This document shows, piece by piece, positions 1-6,926 of a stretch of 64,000 nucleotides of DNA. A program made the translations under genes and the position numbers. The notes below the pieces were generated by a model. The model was given only the letters and a program-made list of their open reading frames with translations. It was not told the DNA's origin and searched no databases. This DNA is from Acanthornis magna. Taxonomy: Eukaryota; Chordata; Aves; Passeriformes; Acanthizidae. The stretch is taken from the NCBI GenBank assembly GCA_036785705.1, contig JAWUZG010001131.1:29339-93338 (forward strand), given 5' to 3'. Within the stretch, counting starts at the first letter, position 1. The number at the start of each line of letters is the position of its first letter.

Positions 1-63
1 GATCCTTTGCTGAGGTCTTGGGTTTCAGCTCAGTTCTAAGTGAAGTGTTGTGTAGTTGAAGTC

Positions 64-89
64 CAGTTCAGTTGAAATGCCCTGAACTG
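64..89. other. Perfect 8-bp inverted repeat, 10-nt loop
   Basis: CAGTTCAG at 64-71 is the exact reverse complement of CTGAACTG at 82-89. It is present at the same offset in the other copies I inspected. It could form a small hairpin in RNA or single-stranded DNA; no function is implied. Confidence 0.7.
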
Positions 90-197
90 CTGTTCCTGCC
101 CTAAGTTGTTGATTTGAATTTGAGTTATCAAGTGAAATGTTGCTCAAGTTGAAGTGCTCCTAAGGGAAGTGCTCTTGAGCCTTTGAGCCATGTTCTT

Positions 198-224
198 CTT
201 ATCCTGACCCTTTCTCTTCTTTAG
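198..224 (+). promoter_or_regulatory. Splice-acceptor-like site (AG at 223-224)
   Basis: A CTGAC branch-like word (204-208) is followed by an almost pure pyrimidine run and TTTAG. It is repeated in every unit at this offset. With the GTAAGT at 344 it would bound a 119-nt exon. It is a match to the U2-type consensus only; there is no transcript evidence. Confidence 0.45.
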
Positions 225-343
225 AGACACAGCCTCACGCACACGGACAGACAGACAGAGATAATTTGGGTTTGATTTCATTTTGGATTGATTGACTCTG
301 GATTTTTGTTTGTTGCTTTTCCTCGCTGTGCTTTAAGCATGGT

Positions 344-349
344 GTAAGT
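344..349 (+). promoter_or_regulatory. Splice-donor-like GTAAGT
   Basis: GTAAGT after ATGGT, a perfect intronic half of the U1-complementary consensus with a poor exonic half. It lies upstream of block A and pairs naturally with the acceptor at 1740, which would make block A intronic. Confidence 0.4.
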
Positions 350-445
350 AGTAGAGTGAAGCTTGGCAAGGAAGCTTGTCGTGCTGTGGCTTTTCCATGA
401 AATCTTTCTTTCCCGATAGCTTTCCTATGATTCTTGGAGTGATGT

Positions 446-1320
446 AAAAGTGCCTGTGCCATCACATCTCTTTAGCAGCGTGGAGCCACCTGGGATGTCA
501 GCACCGAGGTGCTGGGAGTGAGTGCCTGTGACACCAGGGCTTCTGGGCAGCGTGCGGACTGCTGGCGTGTGCCTATGGCTGTCCTGGGACGGCCTGTGAG
601 CTCAGTGTTCTTTTGAAAGCTGGATAGCTCTGGCGCGTCCCCAGGGAGTTCCTGTGCCAAGATGTGACCTCCTGGCTCTTTGGCAGCCTGGAGATGGCTG
701 GAGTGTGCCCAGGGGGCAAGTGTGAGTGTCAGGGACTTGCCAGCTCTTGAGGAGGATGGAGGGTGCAGGGATGTCCCCATGGAGGCCCTGTGAGTGCCCG
801 TGAGCTGGCGGCACCTTAGCAGCGTGAGACTCGTGGGCTGTCAGCCCTGAGAGCCTGTTGAAGGCCGTGATGTGCGTGCAGAGAGGTTTGTCAAATGGGA
901 GAGTCGTGGCATGTCCCTATGGAGCCGCTGGGGTTGTGTGTGCCCTCAGTGTTCTTGAGGAGCCTCGAGAGCCCTGGGACGGCCCCGTGGAAGCGCAGGG
1001 AGTGCCTGTGACATAGCAGCGGTGCCTGATGAGATCAAAGGGCCCTGGGATGTCAGCTTGGAATGGCTGTGAGTGCCTGAGAGCACACGTCTGTCTCTCA
1101 TGGCCGGAGAGCTGTGGCAGGTGCCCATGGTAGGTGTGTGAGTGCAGGTGAGCTCAGGGCTCTGCAGAAGGCTGTAGGCCTGTGGGCTGTGAGGCTGGAA
1201 GGCCTGGGAGTGCTTTGGAGCTGAGTGCTCTGTAGCAGTCGGGAGCCGCCTGGGAGGTTGTAGCAGGATGCTTTGGGCCGGCTGCTTTGCCTTGGAACGT
1301 GGTGCAGGCACTTGGAGCAT
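446..1320 (+). repeat. Block A: about 12 degenerate 68-bp minisatellite copies
   Basis: A GATGT-like anchor word recurs at about 493, 566, 634, 702, 770, 837, 910, 977, 1049, 1118, 1186 and 1253. Spacings are mostly 67-69 bp, with occasional 72-73 bp steps. The derived 68-bp consensus contains, in order, GATGTCCCCATGG, CTGTGAGTGCC, TGTGACATCAGAGC, TTTAGCAGCC and TGGAGAGCCCTGG. Copies are strongly diverged from each other within a unit but almost identical between units, so the block predates array expansion. A period of 68 is not a multiple of three, which argues against protein repeats. The frames of 70-124 codons here are on the - strand and are by-products of GC-rich sequence. Confidence 0.88.
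706..719 (+). promoter_or_regulatory. CTCF-like core, one per unit
   Basis: TGCCCAGGGGGCAA in block A matches 10 of the 14 positions of the CTCF core consensus, including the whole AGGGGGC heart. The 5' three bases and the last base do not fit. The word is intact in all copies I checked. The 4-bp deletion of units 13 and 17 and the private changes of unit 11 fall just outside it. Binding is not shown. Confidence 0.3.
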
Positions 1321-1710
1321 GTGCTATTTGCAAATGTCTCCAGGTGTCTTTCAGAGGGCCAGCGTGTGTTGTTTTGGCCTTGAATTCTGCTGAAAGTCCT
1401 TCTGGCAAGGAAGCCTGCATGAAGGTGCTGCTAGTGAGGCAAAGATTTGGCAGCTGAGCTGCTGCCGGGAGTTGCAGGCGTCTGCCTGACAGTCAGTCCC
1501 TTGAGAGTGTCAATGTGCAGTCAGTCCCCTTTCCTAGGGGAGGTTTTTCTAGCGTGTTCCTCCTTGGAGTGTGTGAGGGCTCCTGCTGGGGAAGTGGACA
1601 GCAAGCAAGGGCACTCTTGGTGGTGAAGGGAGAGAGAGCTGCCCAGGAGTGTTGGTGTGGTGAGTTACATGGAGCTCTACTTGGGAATTGGGTTTTTTTG
1701 CTTGCTGTAA

Positions 1711-1740
1711 GATATGACTGCTTTCCTATTGTTTTCATAG
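1711..1740 (+). promoter_or_regulatory. Splice-acceptor-like site (AG at 1739-1740)
   Basis: A TATGAC branch-like word (its A at 1716, 24 nt from the AG) is followed by a T/C-rich tract ending in TTTTCATAG. It is one of the best acceptor matches in the unit, lies just after block A, and is the same in all copies inspected. Confidence 0.48.
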
Positions 1741-1888
1741 AGTGCACTCCATTGTACTCTGTGTAGCCTCCCAGGAGCAGGTTTAGCTTTTCTATGGAGT
1801 GGTCAGTAATTGGGATTGAGTTGTCTGTGTCGAATCATTTGTGTTAGGGAAGACCTGCTTTTCTAGGAATAGATCAGATGGGCCATTT

Positions 1889-1894
1889 GTAAGT
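1889..1894 (+). promoter_or_regulatory. Splice-donor-like GTAAGT
   Basis: GTAAGT after CCATTT. With the acceptor at 1740 it bounds a possible 148-nt exon (1741-1888), and it precedes block B. A further GTAAGT lies inside block B at 2236-2241. Confidence 0.4.
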
Positions 1895-1910
1895 GCTGCG
1901 GGACAGAGTT

Positions 1911-1932
1911 ACTTAAAGCACTGGCTTTAAGT
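1911..1932. other. Perfect 9-bp stem, 4-nt loop hairpin
   Basis: ACTTAAAGC (1911-1919), loop ACTG, GCTTTAAGT (1924-1932). The stem is uninterrupted and I saw no variant in it among the copies. It sits 17 bp downstream of the GTAAGT donor at 1889-1894. It lacks a GC-rich stem followed by a U-tract, so it is not a bacterial-type terminator, and it is too short for a microRNA precursor. Confidence 0.72.
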
Positions 1933-2019
1933 GTGAGGCTGGGATTGGATGCAGCCGCCGCCAAGGCTCCTGTGTCTGAGAAGGAGTTGAGAAAGCCAAG
2001 GGCTGCTCTCTGGCCCTCG

Positions 2020-2026
2020 TGACTCA
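2020..2026. promoter_or_regulatory. AP-1 consensus TGACTCA
   Basis: An exact TGACTCA word lies in the middle spacer just before block B, once per unit. Related TGACATCA words recur inside block B. A 7-bp match alone is weak evidence. Confidence 0.25.
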
Positions 2027-2074
2027 GTGGCCAGGCTGCTCTGGGAGCCTTTGTGTGAATCTGCCAGCACAGCA

Positions 2075-2765
2075 GCGACAGATGTCCCCGAGGAGCTTGT
2101 GTGAGTGCAGGTGAGATCAGAGCTCTTGAGCAGCCTGGAGAGCCTGGGGATGTGGCCACGGAGCCGCCAGGATATCTGGTGACCTCGGGGTTCCTATGAG
2201 CAGAGGGAGCACTAAGATGTGCCCATGGCACCTGTGTAAGTGCCTGTGGCTAAAGGGCCCTTTTGCAGCCTGGAGAGCCTTGGCATGTGGCCATGAAGCC
2301 ACAGTGCGTGTCTGTGACATCAGAGCGCTTTGGCAGCATGGAAAGGCCTGGAATGGCTGCAGGGGCCGGAGGTGAGTGCCTGTGACATCAGAGCTGTCCA
2401 GCAGCAGCAGGGAGACGGAGGGAATGTCACAGGCCATGCCCTGTGAGTTGCTGTGACAGCGTGGCTCCTTAGCAGCGTGCAGATTGCCGGGATGTTACCC
2501 TGCAGGCCCTGGCATTGCCCTGGTCGTGTGTGTTGTTTAGGAAGATAGAGAGAGCCCTGGCATGTCCCCCTGGAAGGCCAGGGAGTGGCAGTTGCAAAAG
2601 AGCTCCTTAGCACTTAGAGACACGTGGGATGTCCCCATGGAGGCACTGTGAGAGCCCGTGACCTCAGAGGTCTTTGGAAGCTGAGAGAGCCCCGGGATGC
2701 CATGGGATGTGAGCATGGGGAGCCTGTGGGCAGGTGTGATCTCCCTGCTTGTGCTGGTGCATCCC
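2075..2765 (+). repeat. Block B: about 10 further 68-bp minisatellite copies
   Basis: Anchors lie at about 2081, 2149, 2216, 2284, 2351, 2422, 2491, 2561, 2628 and 2696/2706, spacing 67-71 bp. The copies share the words of block A (CCCCATGG, GAGTGCCTGTGAC, ATCAGAGC, AGCAGCCTGGAGAGCC). The two blocks are separated by about 750 bp of unrelated sequence, so either one minisatellite was split by an insertion or a segment was duplicated. TGACATCA words at 2315-2322 and 2383-2390 are one period apart. Confidence 0.88.
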
Positions 2766-2783
2766 CCCCTGCCCTTTTTTCAG
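2761..2783 (+). promoter_or_regulatory. Splice-acceptor-like site (CAG at 2781-2783)
   Basis: A C7 run and a T6 run lead into CAG directly after block B. The branch point is not obvious. Unit 3 has one T-to-A change inside the tract. In units 2, 6 and 8 a donor-like GTAAGT appears 100 bp downstream, completing a possible exon. Confidence 0.42.
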
Positions 2784-3463
2784 GCTGCAGCATGATATGA
2801 GAAATGCTGCTGAGGCCTTGGCCTTGACGAATGCAGCGGGGCTGAGGTGCTGTGGAGCTTCTGAGAAACACTGTGTGCTGCCTGGAAGTGCTATGTTCTA
2901 AGGTGCTCCTGCTTTTTTTGCTTGTTGAACAGACTTTGAAATTTGTTTTTGCCTGGATGGCATCACATTGGTGTTGTCCCGCGTTCAGGGAAAGCTGCCG
3001 ATGAGAAGTGGGGCCAGGCTGAAGGCTTGTTGTGACTAAAGGCCATGCCTTGGGGCCCTGTAAGCAGGGGTGCCAAAGGAGGCCCTGGCAGCTGTGCTGG
3101 GCCGCAGCAGCGGTGAGCAGCAAAGTCCCTGTGCGTGGGGCCTCTGCCAGCCGGCAGCTGTCCCGTTTGCTGCACTCGGGGGATCCGCGAAGGAGCACGG
3201 CTCCTGGGCCCCCGATCCTGCCGCTCCCGGAGGCCTCAGGCTTTGGCCGCTGAGAAGATGGCAAGGCACGTGAAAGGAGTATTTCAGTAGCTTGGAGGGG
3301 AATTTTGCCTCCTAGAGCCTCTTTGTGTGCTTGTGGGAGTGCAGGTGTGCATGCGCTCTCTGCAATGTGGGAGAGGGGCTGCTCTGGTGGATTCAGAAGT
3401 GCTTTAGGTTTGTCCCTAAGTTAGGTCTCAAAGTTCCTGCAGTGCTATGGTAAGGCCTGTGTG
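2766..3463 (+). other. Right spacer with CpG-richer segment
   Basis: Begins with the pyrimidine tract and CAG acceptor ending at 2783. It continues through a T7 tract near 2913 and then a GC- and CpG-richer stretch at about 2980-3275 (some 17 CpG by hand count). This holds the BamHI site at 3181-3186, a YY1-like word and a CACGTG E-box. After 3275 the sequence returns to ordinary composition up to the junction BamHI site. A 216-codon - strand frame (2614-3264) covers much of it but starts at TTG, accumulates mainly amino-acid-changing differences and is cut by a stop in units 14, 15 and 18. I do not call it a gene. Confidence 0.75.
3255..3272. promoter_or_regulatory. YY1-like word and CACGTG E-box in CpG-richer segment
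   Basis: AAGATGGC (3255-3262) is the core of the YY1 motif and CACGTG (3267-3272) is a MYC/USF-type E-box. They sit together at the end of the most CpG-rich 300 bp of the unit, a promoter-like arrangement. A second CACGTG lies at 2621-2626. No TATA box is seen. Unit 18 has a one-base loss a few bases upstream. Confidence 0.35.
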
Positions 3464-6400
3464 GATCCTTTGCTGAGGTCTTGGGTTTCAGCTCAGTTCT
3501 AAGTGAATTGTTGTGTAGTTGAAGTCCAGTTCAGTTGAAATGCCCTGAACTGCTGTTCCTGCCCTAAGTTGTTGATTTGAATTTGAGTTATCAAGTGAAA
3601 TGTTGCTCAAGTTGAAGTGCTCCTAAGGGAAGTGCTCTTGAGCCTTTGAGCCATGTTCTTCTTATCCTGACCCTTTCTCTTCTTTAGAGACACAGCCTCA
3701 CGCACACGGACAGACAGACAGAGATAATTTGGGTTTGATTTCATTTTGGATTGATTGACTCTGGATTTTTGTTTGTTGCTTTTCCTCGCTGTGCTTTAAG
3801 CATGGTGTAAGTAGTAGAGTGAAGCTTGGCAAGGAAGCTTGTCGTGCTGTGGCTTTTCCATGAAATCTTTCTTTCCCGATAGCTTTCCTATGATTCTTGG
3901 AGTGATGTAAAAGTGCCTGTGCCATCACATCTCTTTAGCAGCGTGGAGCCACCTGGGATGTCAGCACCGAGGTGCTGGGAGTGAGTGCCTGTGACACCAG
4001 GGCTTCTGGGCAGCGTGCGGACTGCTGGCGTGTGCCTATGGCTGTCCTGGGACGGCCTGTGAGCTCAGTGTTCTTTTGAAAGCTGGATAGCTCTGGCGCG
4101 TCCCCAGGGAGTTCCTGTGCCAAGATGTGACCTCCTGGCTCTTTGGCAGCCTGGAGATGGCTGGAGTGTGCCCAGGGGGCAAGTGTGAGTGTCAGGGACT
4201 TGCCAGCTCTTGAGGAGGATGGAGGGTGCAGGGATGTCCCCATGGAGGCCCTGTGAGTGCCCGTGAGCTGGCGGCACCTTAGCAGCGTGAGACTCGTGGG
4301 CTGTCAGCCCTGAGAGCCTGTTGAAGGCCGTGATGTGCGTGCAGAGAGGTTTGTCAAATGGGAGAGTCGTGGCATGTCCCTATGGAGCCGCTGGGGTTGT
4401 GTGTGGCCTCAGTGTTCTTGAGGAGCCTCGAGAGCCCTGGGACGGCCCCGTGGAAGCGCAGGGAGTGCCTGTGACATAGCAGCGGTGCCTGATGAGATCA
4501 AAGGGCCCTGGGATGTCAGCTTGGAATGGCTGTGAGTGCCTGAGAGCACACGTCTGTCTCTCATGGCCGGAGAGCTGTGGCAGGTGCCCATGGTAGGTGT
4601 GTGAGTGCAGGTGAGCTCAGGGCTCTGCAGAAGGCTGTAGGCCTGTGGGCTGTGAGGCTGGAAGGCCTGGGAGTGCTTTGGAGCTGAGTGCTCTGTAGCA
4701 GTCGGGAGCCGCCTGGGAGGTTGTAGCAGGATGCTTTGGGCCGGCTGCTTTGCCTTGGAACGTGGTGCAGGCACTTGGAGCATGTGCTATTTGCAAATGT
4801 CTCCAGGTGTCTTTCAGAGGGCCAGCGTGTGTTGTTTTGGCCTTGAATTCTGCTGAAAGTCCTTCTGGCAAGGAAGCCTGCATGAAGGTGCTGCTAGTGA
4901 GGCAAAGATTTGGCAGCTGAGCTGCTGCCGGGAGTTGCAGGCGTCTGCCTGACAGTCAGTCCCTTGAGAGTGTCAATGTGCAGTCAGTCCCCTTTCCTAG
5001 GGGAGGTTTTTCTAGCGTGTTCCTCCTTGGAGTGTGTGAGGGCTCCTGCTGGGGAAGTGGACAGCAAGCAAGGGCACTCTTGGTGGTGAAGGGAGAGAGA
5101 GCTGCCCAGGAGTGTTGGTGTGGTGAGTTACATGGAGCTCTACTTGGGAATTGGGTTTTTTTGCTTGCTGTAAGATATGACTGCTTTCCTATTGTTTTCA
5201 TAGAGTGCACTCCATTGTACTCTGTGTAGCCTCCCAGGAGCAGGTTTAGCTTTTCTATGGAGTGGTCAGTAATTGGGATTGAGTTGTCTGTGTCGAATCA
5301 TTTGTGTTAGGGAAGACCTGCTTTTCTAGGAATAGATCAGATGGGCCATTTGTAAGTGCTGCGGGACAGAGTTACTTAAAGCACTGGCTTTAAGTGTGAG
5401 GCTGGGATTGGATGCAGCCGCCGCCAAGGCTCCTGTGTCTGAGAAGGAGTTGAGAAAGCCAAGGGCTGCTCTCTGGCCCTCGTGACTCAGTGGCCAGGCT
5501 GCTCTGGGAGCCTTTGTGTGAATCTGCCAGCACAGCAGCGACAGATGTCCCCGAGGAGCTTGTGTGAGTGCAGGTGAGATCAGAGCTCTTGAGCAGCCTG
5601 GAGAGCCTGGGGATGTGGCCACGGAGCCGCCAGGATATCTGGTGACCTCGGGGTTCCTATGAGCAGAGGGAGCACTAAGATGTGCCCATGGCACCTGTGT
5701 AAGTGCCTGTGGCTAAAGGGCTCTTTTGCAGCCTGGAGAGCCTTGGCATGTGGCCATGAAGCCACAGTGCGTGTCTGTGACATCAGAGCGCTTTGGCAGC
5801 ATGGAAAGGCCTGGAATGGCTGCAGGGGCCAGAGGTGAGTGCCTGTGACATCAGAGCTGTCCAGCAGCAGCAGGGAGACGGAGGGAATGTCACAGGCCAT
5901 GCCCTGTGAGTTGCTGTGACAGCGTGGCTCCTTAGCAGCGTGCAGATTGCCGGGATGTTACCCTGCAGGCCCTGGCCTTGCCCTGGTCGTGTGTGTTGTT
6001 TAGGAAGATAGAGAGAGCCCTGGCATGTCCCCCTGGAAGGCCAGGGAGTGGCAGTTGCAAAAGAGCTCCTTAGCACTTAGAGACACGTGGGATGTCCCCA
6101 TGGAGGCACTGTGAGAGCCCGTGACCTCAGAGGTCTTTGGAAGCTGAGAGAGCCCCGGGATGCCATGGGATGTGAGCATGGGGAGCCTGTGGGCAGGTGT
6201 GATGTCCCTGCTTGTGCTGGTGCATCCCCCCCTGCCCTTTTTTCAGGCTGCAGCATGATATGAGAAATGCTGCTGAGGCCTTGGCCTTGACGAATGCAGC
6301 GGGGCTGAGGTGCTGTGGAGCTTCTGAGAAACACTGTGTGCTGCCTGTAAGTGCTATGTTCTAAGGTGCTCCTGCTTTTTTTGCTTGTTGAACAGACTTT

Positions 6401-6926
6401 GAAATTTGTTTTTGCCTGGATGGCATCACATTGGTGTTGTCCCGCGTTCAGGGAAAGCTGCCGATGAGAAGTGGGGCCAGGCTGAAGGCTTGTTGTGACT
6501 AAAGGCCATGCCTTGGGGCCCTGTAAGCAGAGGTGCCAAAGGAGGCCCTGGCAGCTGTGCTGGGCCGCAGCAGCGGTGAGCAGCAAAGTCCCTGTGCGTG
6601 GGGCCTCTGCCAGCCGGCAGCTGTCCCGTTTGCTGCACTCGGGGGATCCGCAAATGAGCACGGCTCCTGGGCCCCCGATCCTGCCGCTCCCGGAGGCCTC
6701 AGGCTTTGGCCGCTGAGAAGATGGCAAGGCACGTGAAAGGAGTATTTCAGTAGCTTGGAGGGGAATTTTGCCTCCTAGAGCCTCTTTGTGTGCTTGTGGG
6801 AGTGCAGGTGTGCATGCGCTCTCTGCAATGTGGGAGAGGGGCTGCTCTGGTGGATTCAGAAGTGCTTTAGGTTTGTCCCTAAGTTAGGTCTCAAAGTTCC
6901 TGCAGTGCTATGGTAAGGCCTGTGTG
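3464..6926 (+). repeat. Unit 2, 3,463 bp
   Basis: Differs from unit 1 at roughly a dozen sites. It has T at offset 45 (shared with units 4 and 10), G at 943, T at 2259, A at 2368, C at 2514 and A at 3068 (these last two shared with units 5 and 10), G at 2741, T at 2885 (shared with units 6 and 8) and the CGCAAATG state at 3186-3193 (shared with 5, 13-15, 17 and 18). The T at 2885 turns GGAAGT into GTAAGT, a splice-donor-like site at 6347-6352. Confidence 0.97.
6347..6352 (+). promoter_or_regulatory. Unit-specific donor-like GTAAGT (unit 2)
   Basis: A G-to-T change at offset 2885 converts GGAAGT to GTAAGT. The same change is at 20199-20204 (unit 6) and 27121-27126 (unit 8); all other copies keep GGAAGT. 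It would define a 100-nt exon after the acceptor at offset 2783. Confidence 0.38.

Larger units (their letters stand above)
1..445 (+). other. Left spacer of the unit (non-minisatellite)
   Basis: An AT-richer stretch with no 68-bp repeats. The first 190 bases contain loosely repeated AAGTG/AGTTGAAG words and a perfect inverted repeat (64-89). A pyrimidine-rich acceptor ends at 224 and a GTAAGT donor starts at 344, delimiting a possible 119-bp exon. Two HindIII sites lie close together near 360 and 375 in most copies. No open frame of note is seen. The same segment recurs at this offset in every copy. Confidence 0.8.
1321..2074 (+). other. Middle spacer of the unit
   Basis: Single-copy sequence within the unit. 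It holds the only EcoRI site (1382-1387), an 11-bp direct repeat CAGTCAGTCCC near 1491 and 1518, a T7 tract near 1692, a strong acceptor ending at 1740, a GTAAGT donor at 1889, the perfect hairpin at 1911-1932 and an AP-1 consensus at 2020-2026. No gene is recognised. A + strand frame of 83 codons at 1515-1766 has no ATG. Confidence 0.8.
1..3463 (+). repeat. Unit 1 (reference copy), 3,463 bp
   Basis: Used here as the coordinate reference. Diagnostic states: G at 45, G at 358, C at 375, C at 943, G at 1210, C at 1440, G at 1832, C at 2259, G at 2368, A at 2514, C at 2741, T at 2832, G at 2885, G at 3068, and CGCGAAGG at 3186-3193. It matches unit 9 at every diagnostic site I scored; the only differences I noticed are two private changes in unit 9. 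The C at 2259 is shared only with units 3 and 9. Both BamHI sites (3181 and the unit junction) are intact. Confidence 0.97.

Noticed and set aside
235..465. 76-codon - strand frame in the left spacer
   Set aside because: It starts at GTG, resembles no family and overlaps the splice-like signals of the opposite strand. It is lost in unit 7 by a one-base deletion.
1022..1086. Possible C/D-box snoRNA: TGATGA at 1027 and CTGA at 1077 between GTGC and GCAC
   Set aside because: The base before TGATGA is C rather than a purine, the terminal stem is only 4 bp, no clear C'/D' boxes are seen, and the pattern is not repeated in the other 68-bp subcopies.
946..1320. 124-codon - strand frame with a true ATG across block A
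   Set aside because: It lies over a 68-bp minisatellite whose period is not a multiple of three, has no domain, and is best explained by GC-rich sequence lacking stops on that strand.
1691..1740. Mini-intron between GTAAGA (about 1706) and the AG at 1740
   Set aside because: The interval is about 35 bp, too short for vertebrate splicing. The acceptor more plausibly pairs with a far upstream donor.
1515..1766. 83-codon + strand frame, identical in all full copies, with hydrophobic stretches
   Set aside because: It begins at GTG and contains no ATG in frame, so it cannot be a normal eukaryotic micropeptide. Identity over this length is expected given the low overall variation.
1852..1859. Telomere-like TTAGGG word
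   Set aside because: A single isolated hexamer per unit, with no tandem run.
2614..3264. 216-codon open frame on the - strand, present in most units
   Set aside because: Its first codon is TTG, not ATG. The copy-to-copy differences I saw in it change the amino acid, with no sign of purifying selection, and a stop splits it in units 14, 15 and 18. Composition is low-complexity Ser/Pro/Ala/Gln with no recognisable domain.
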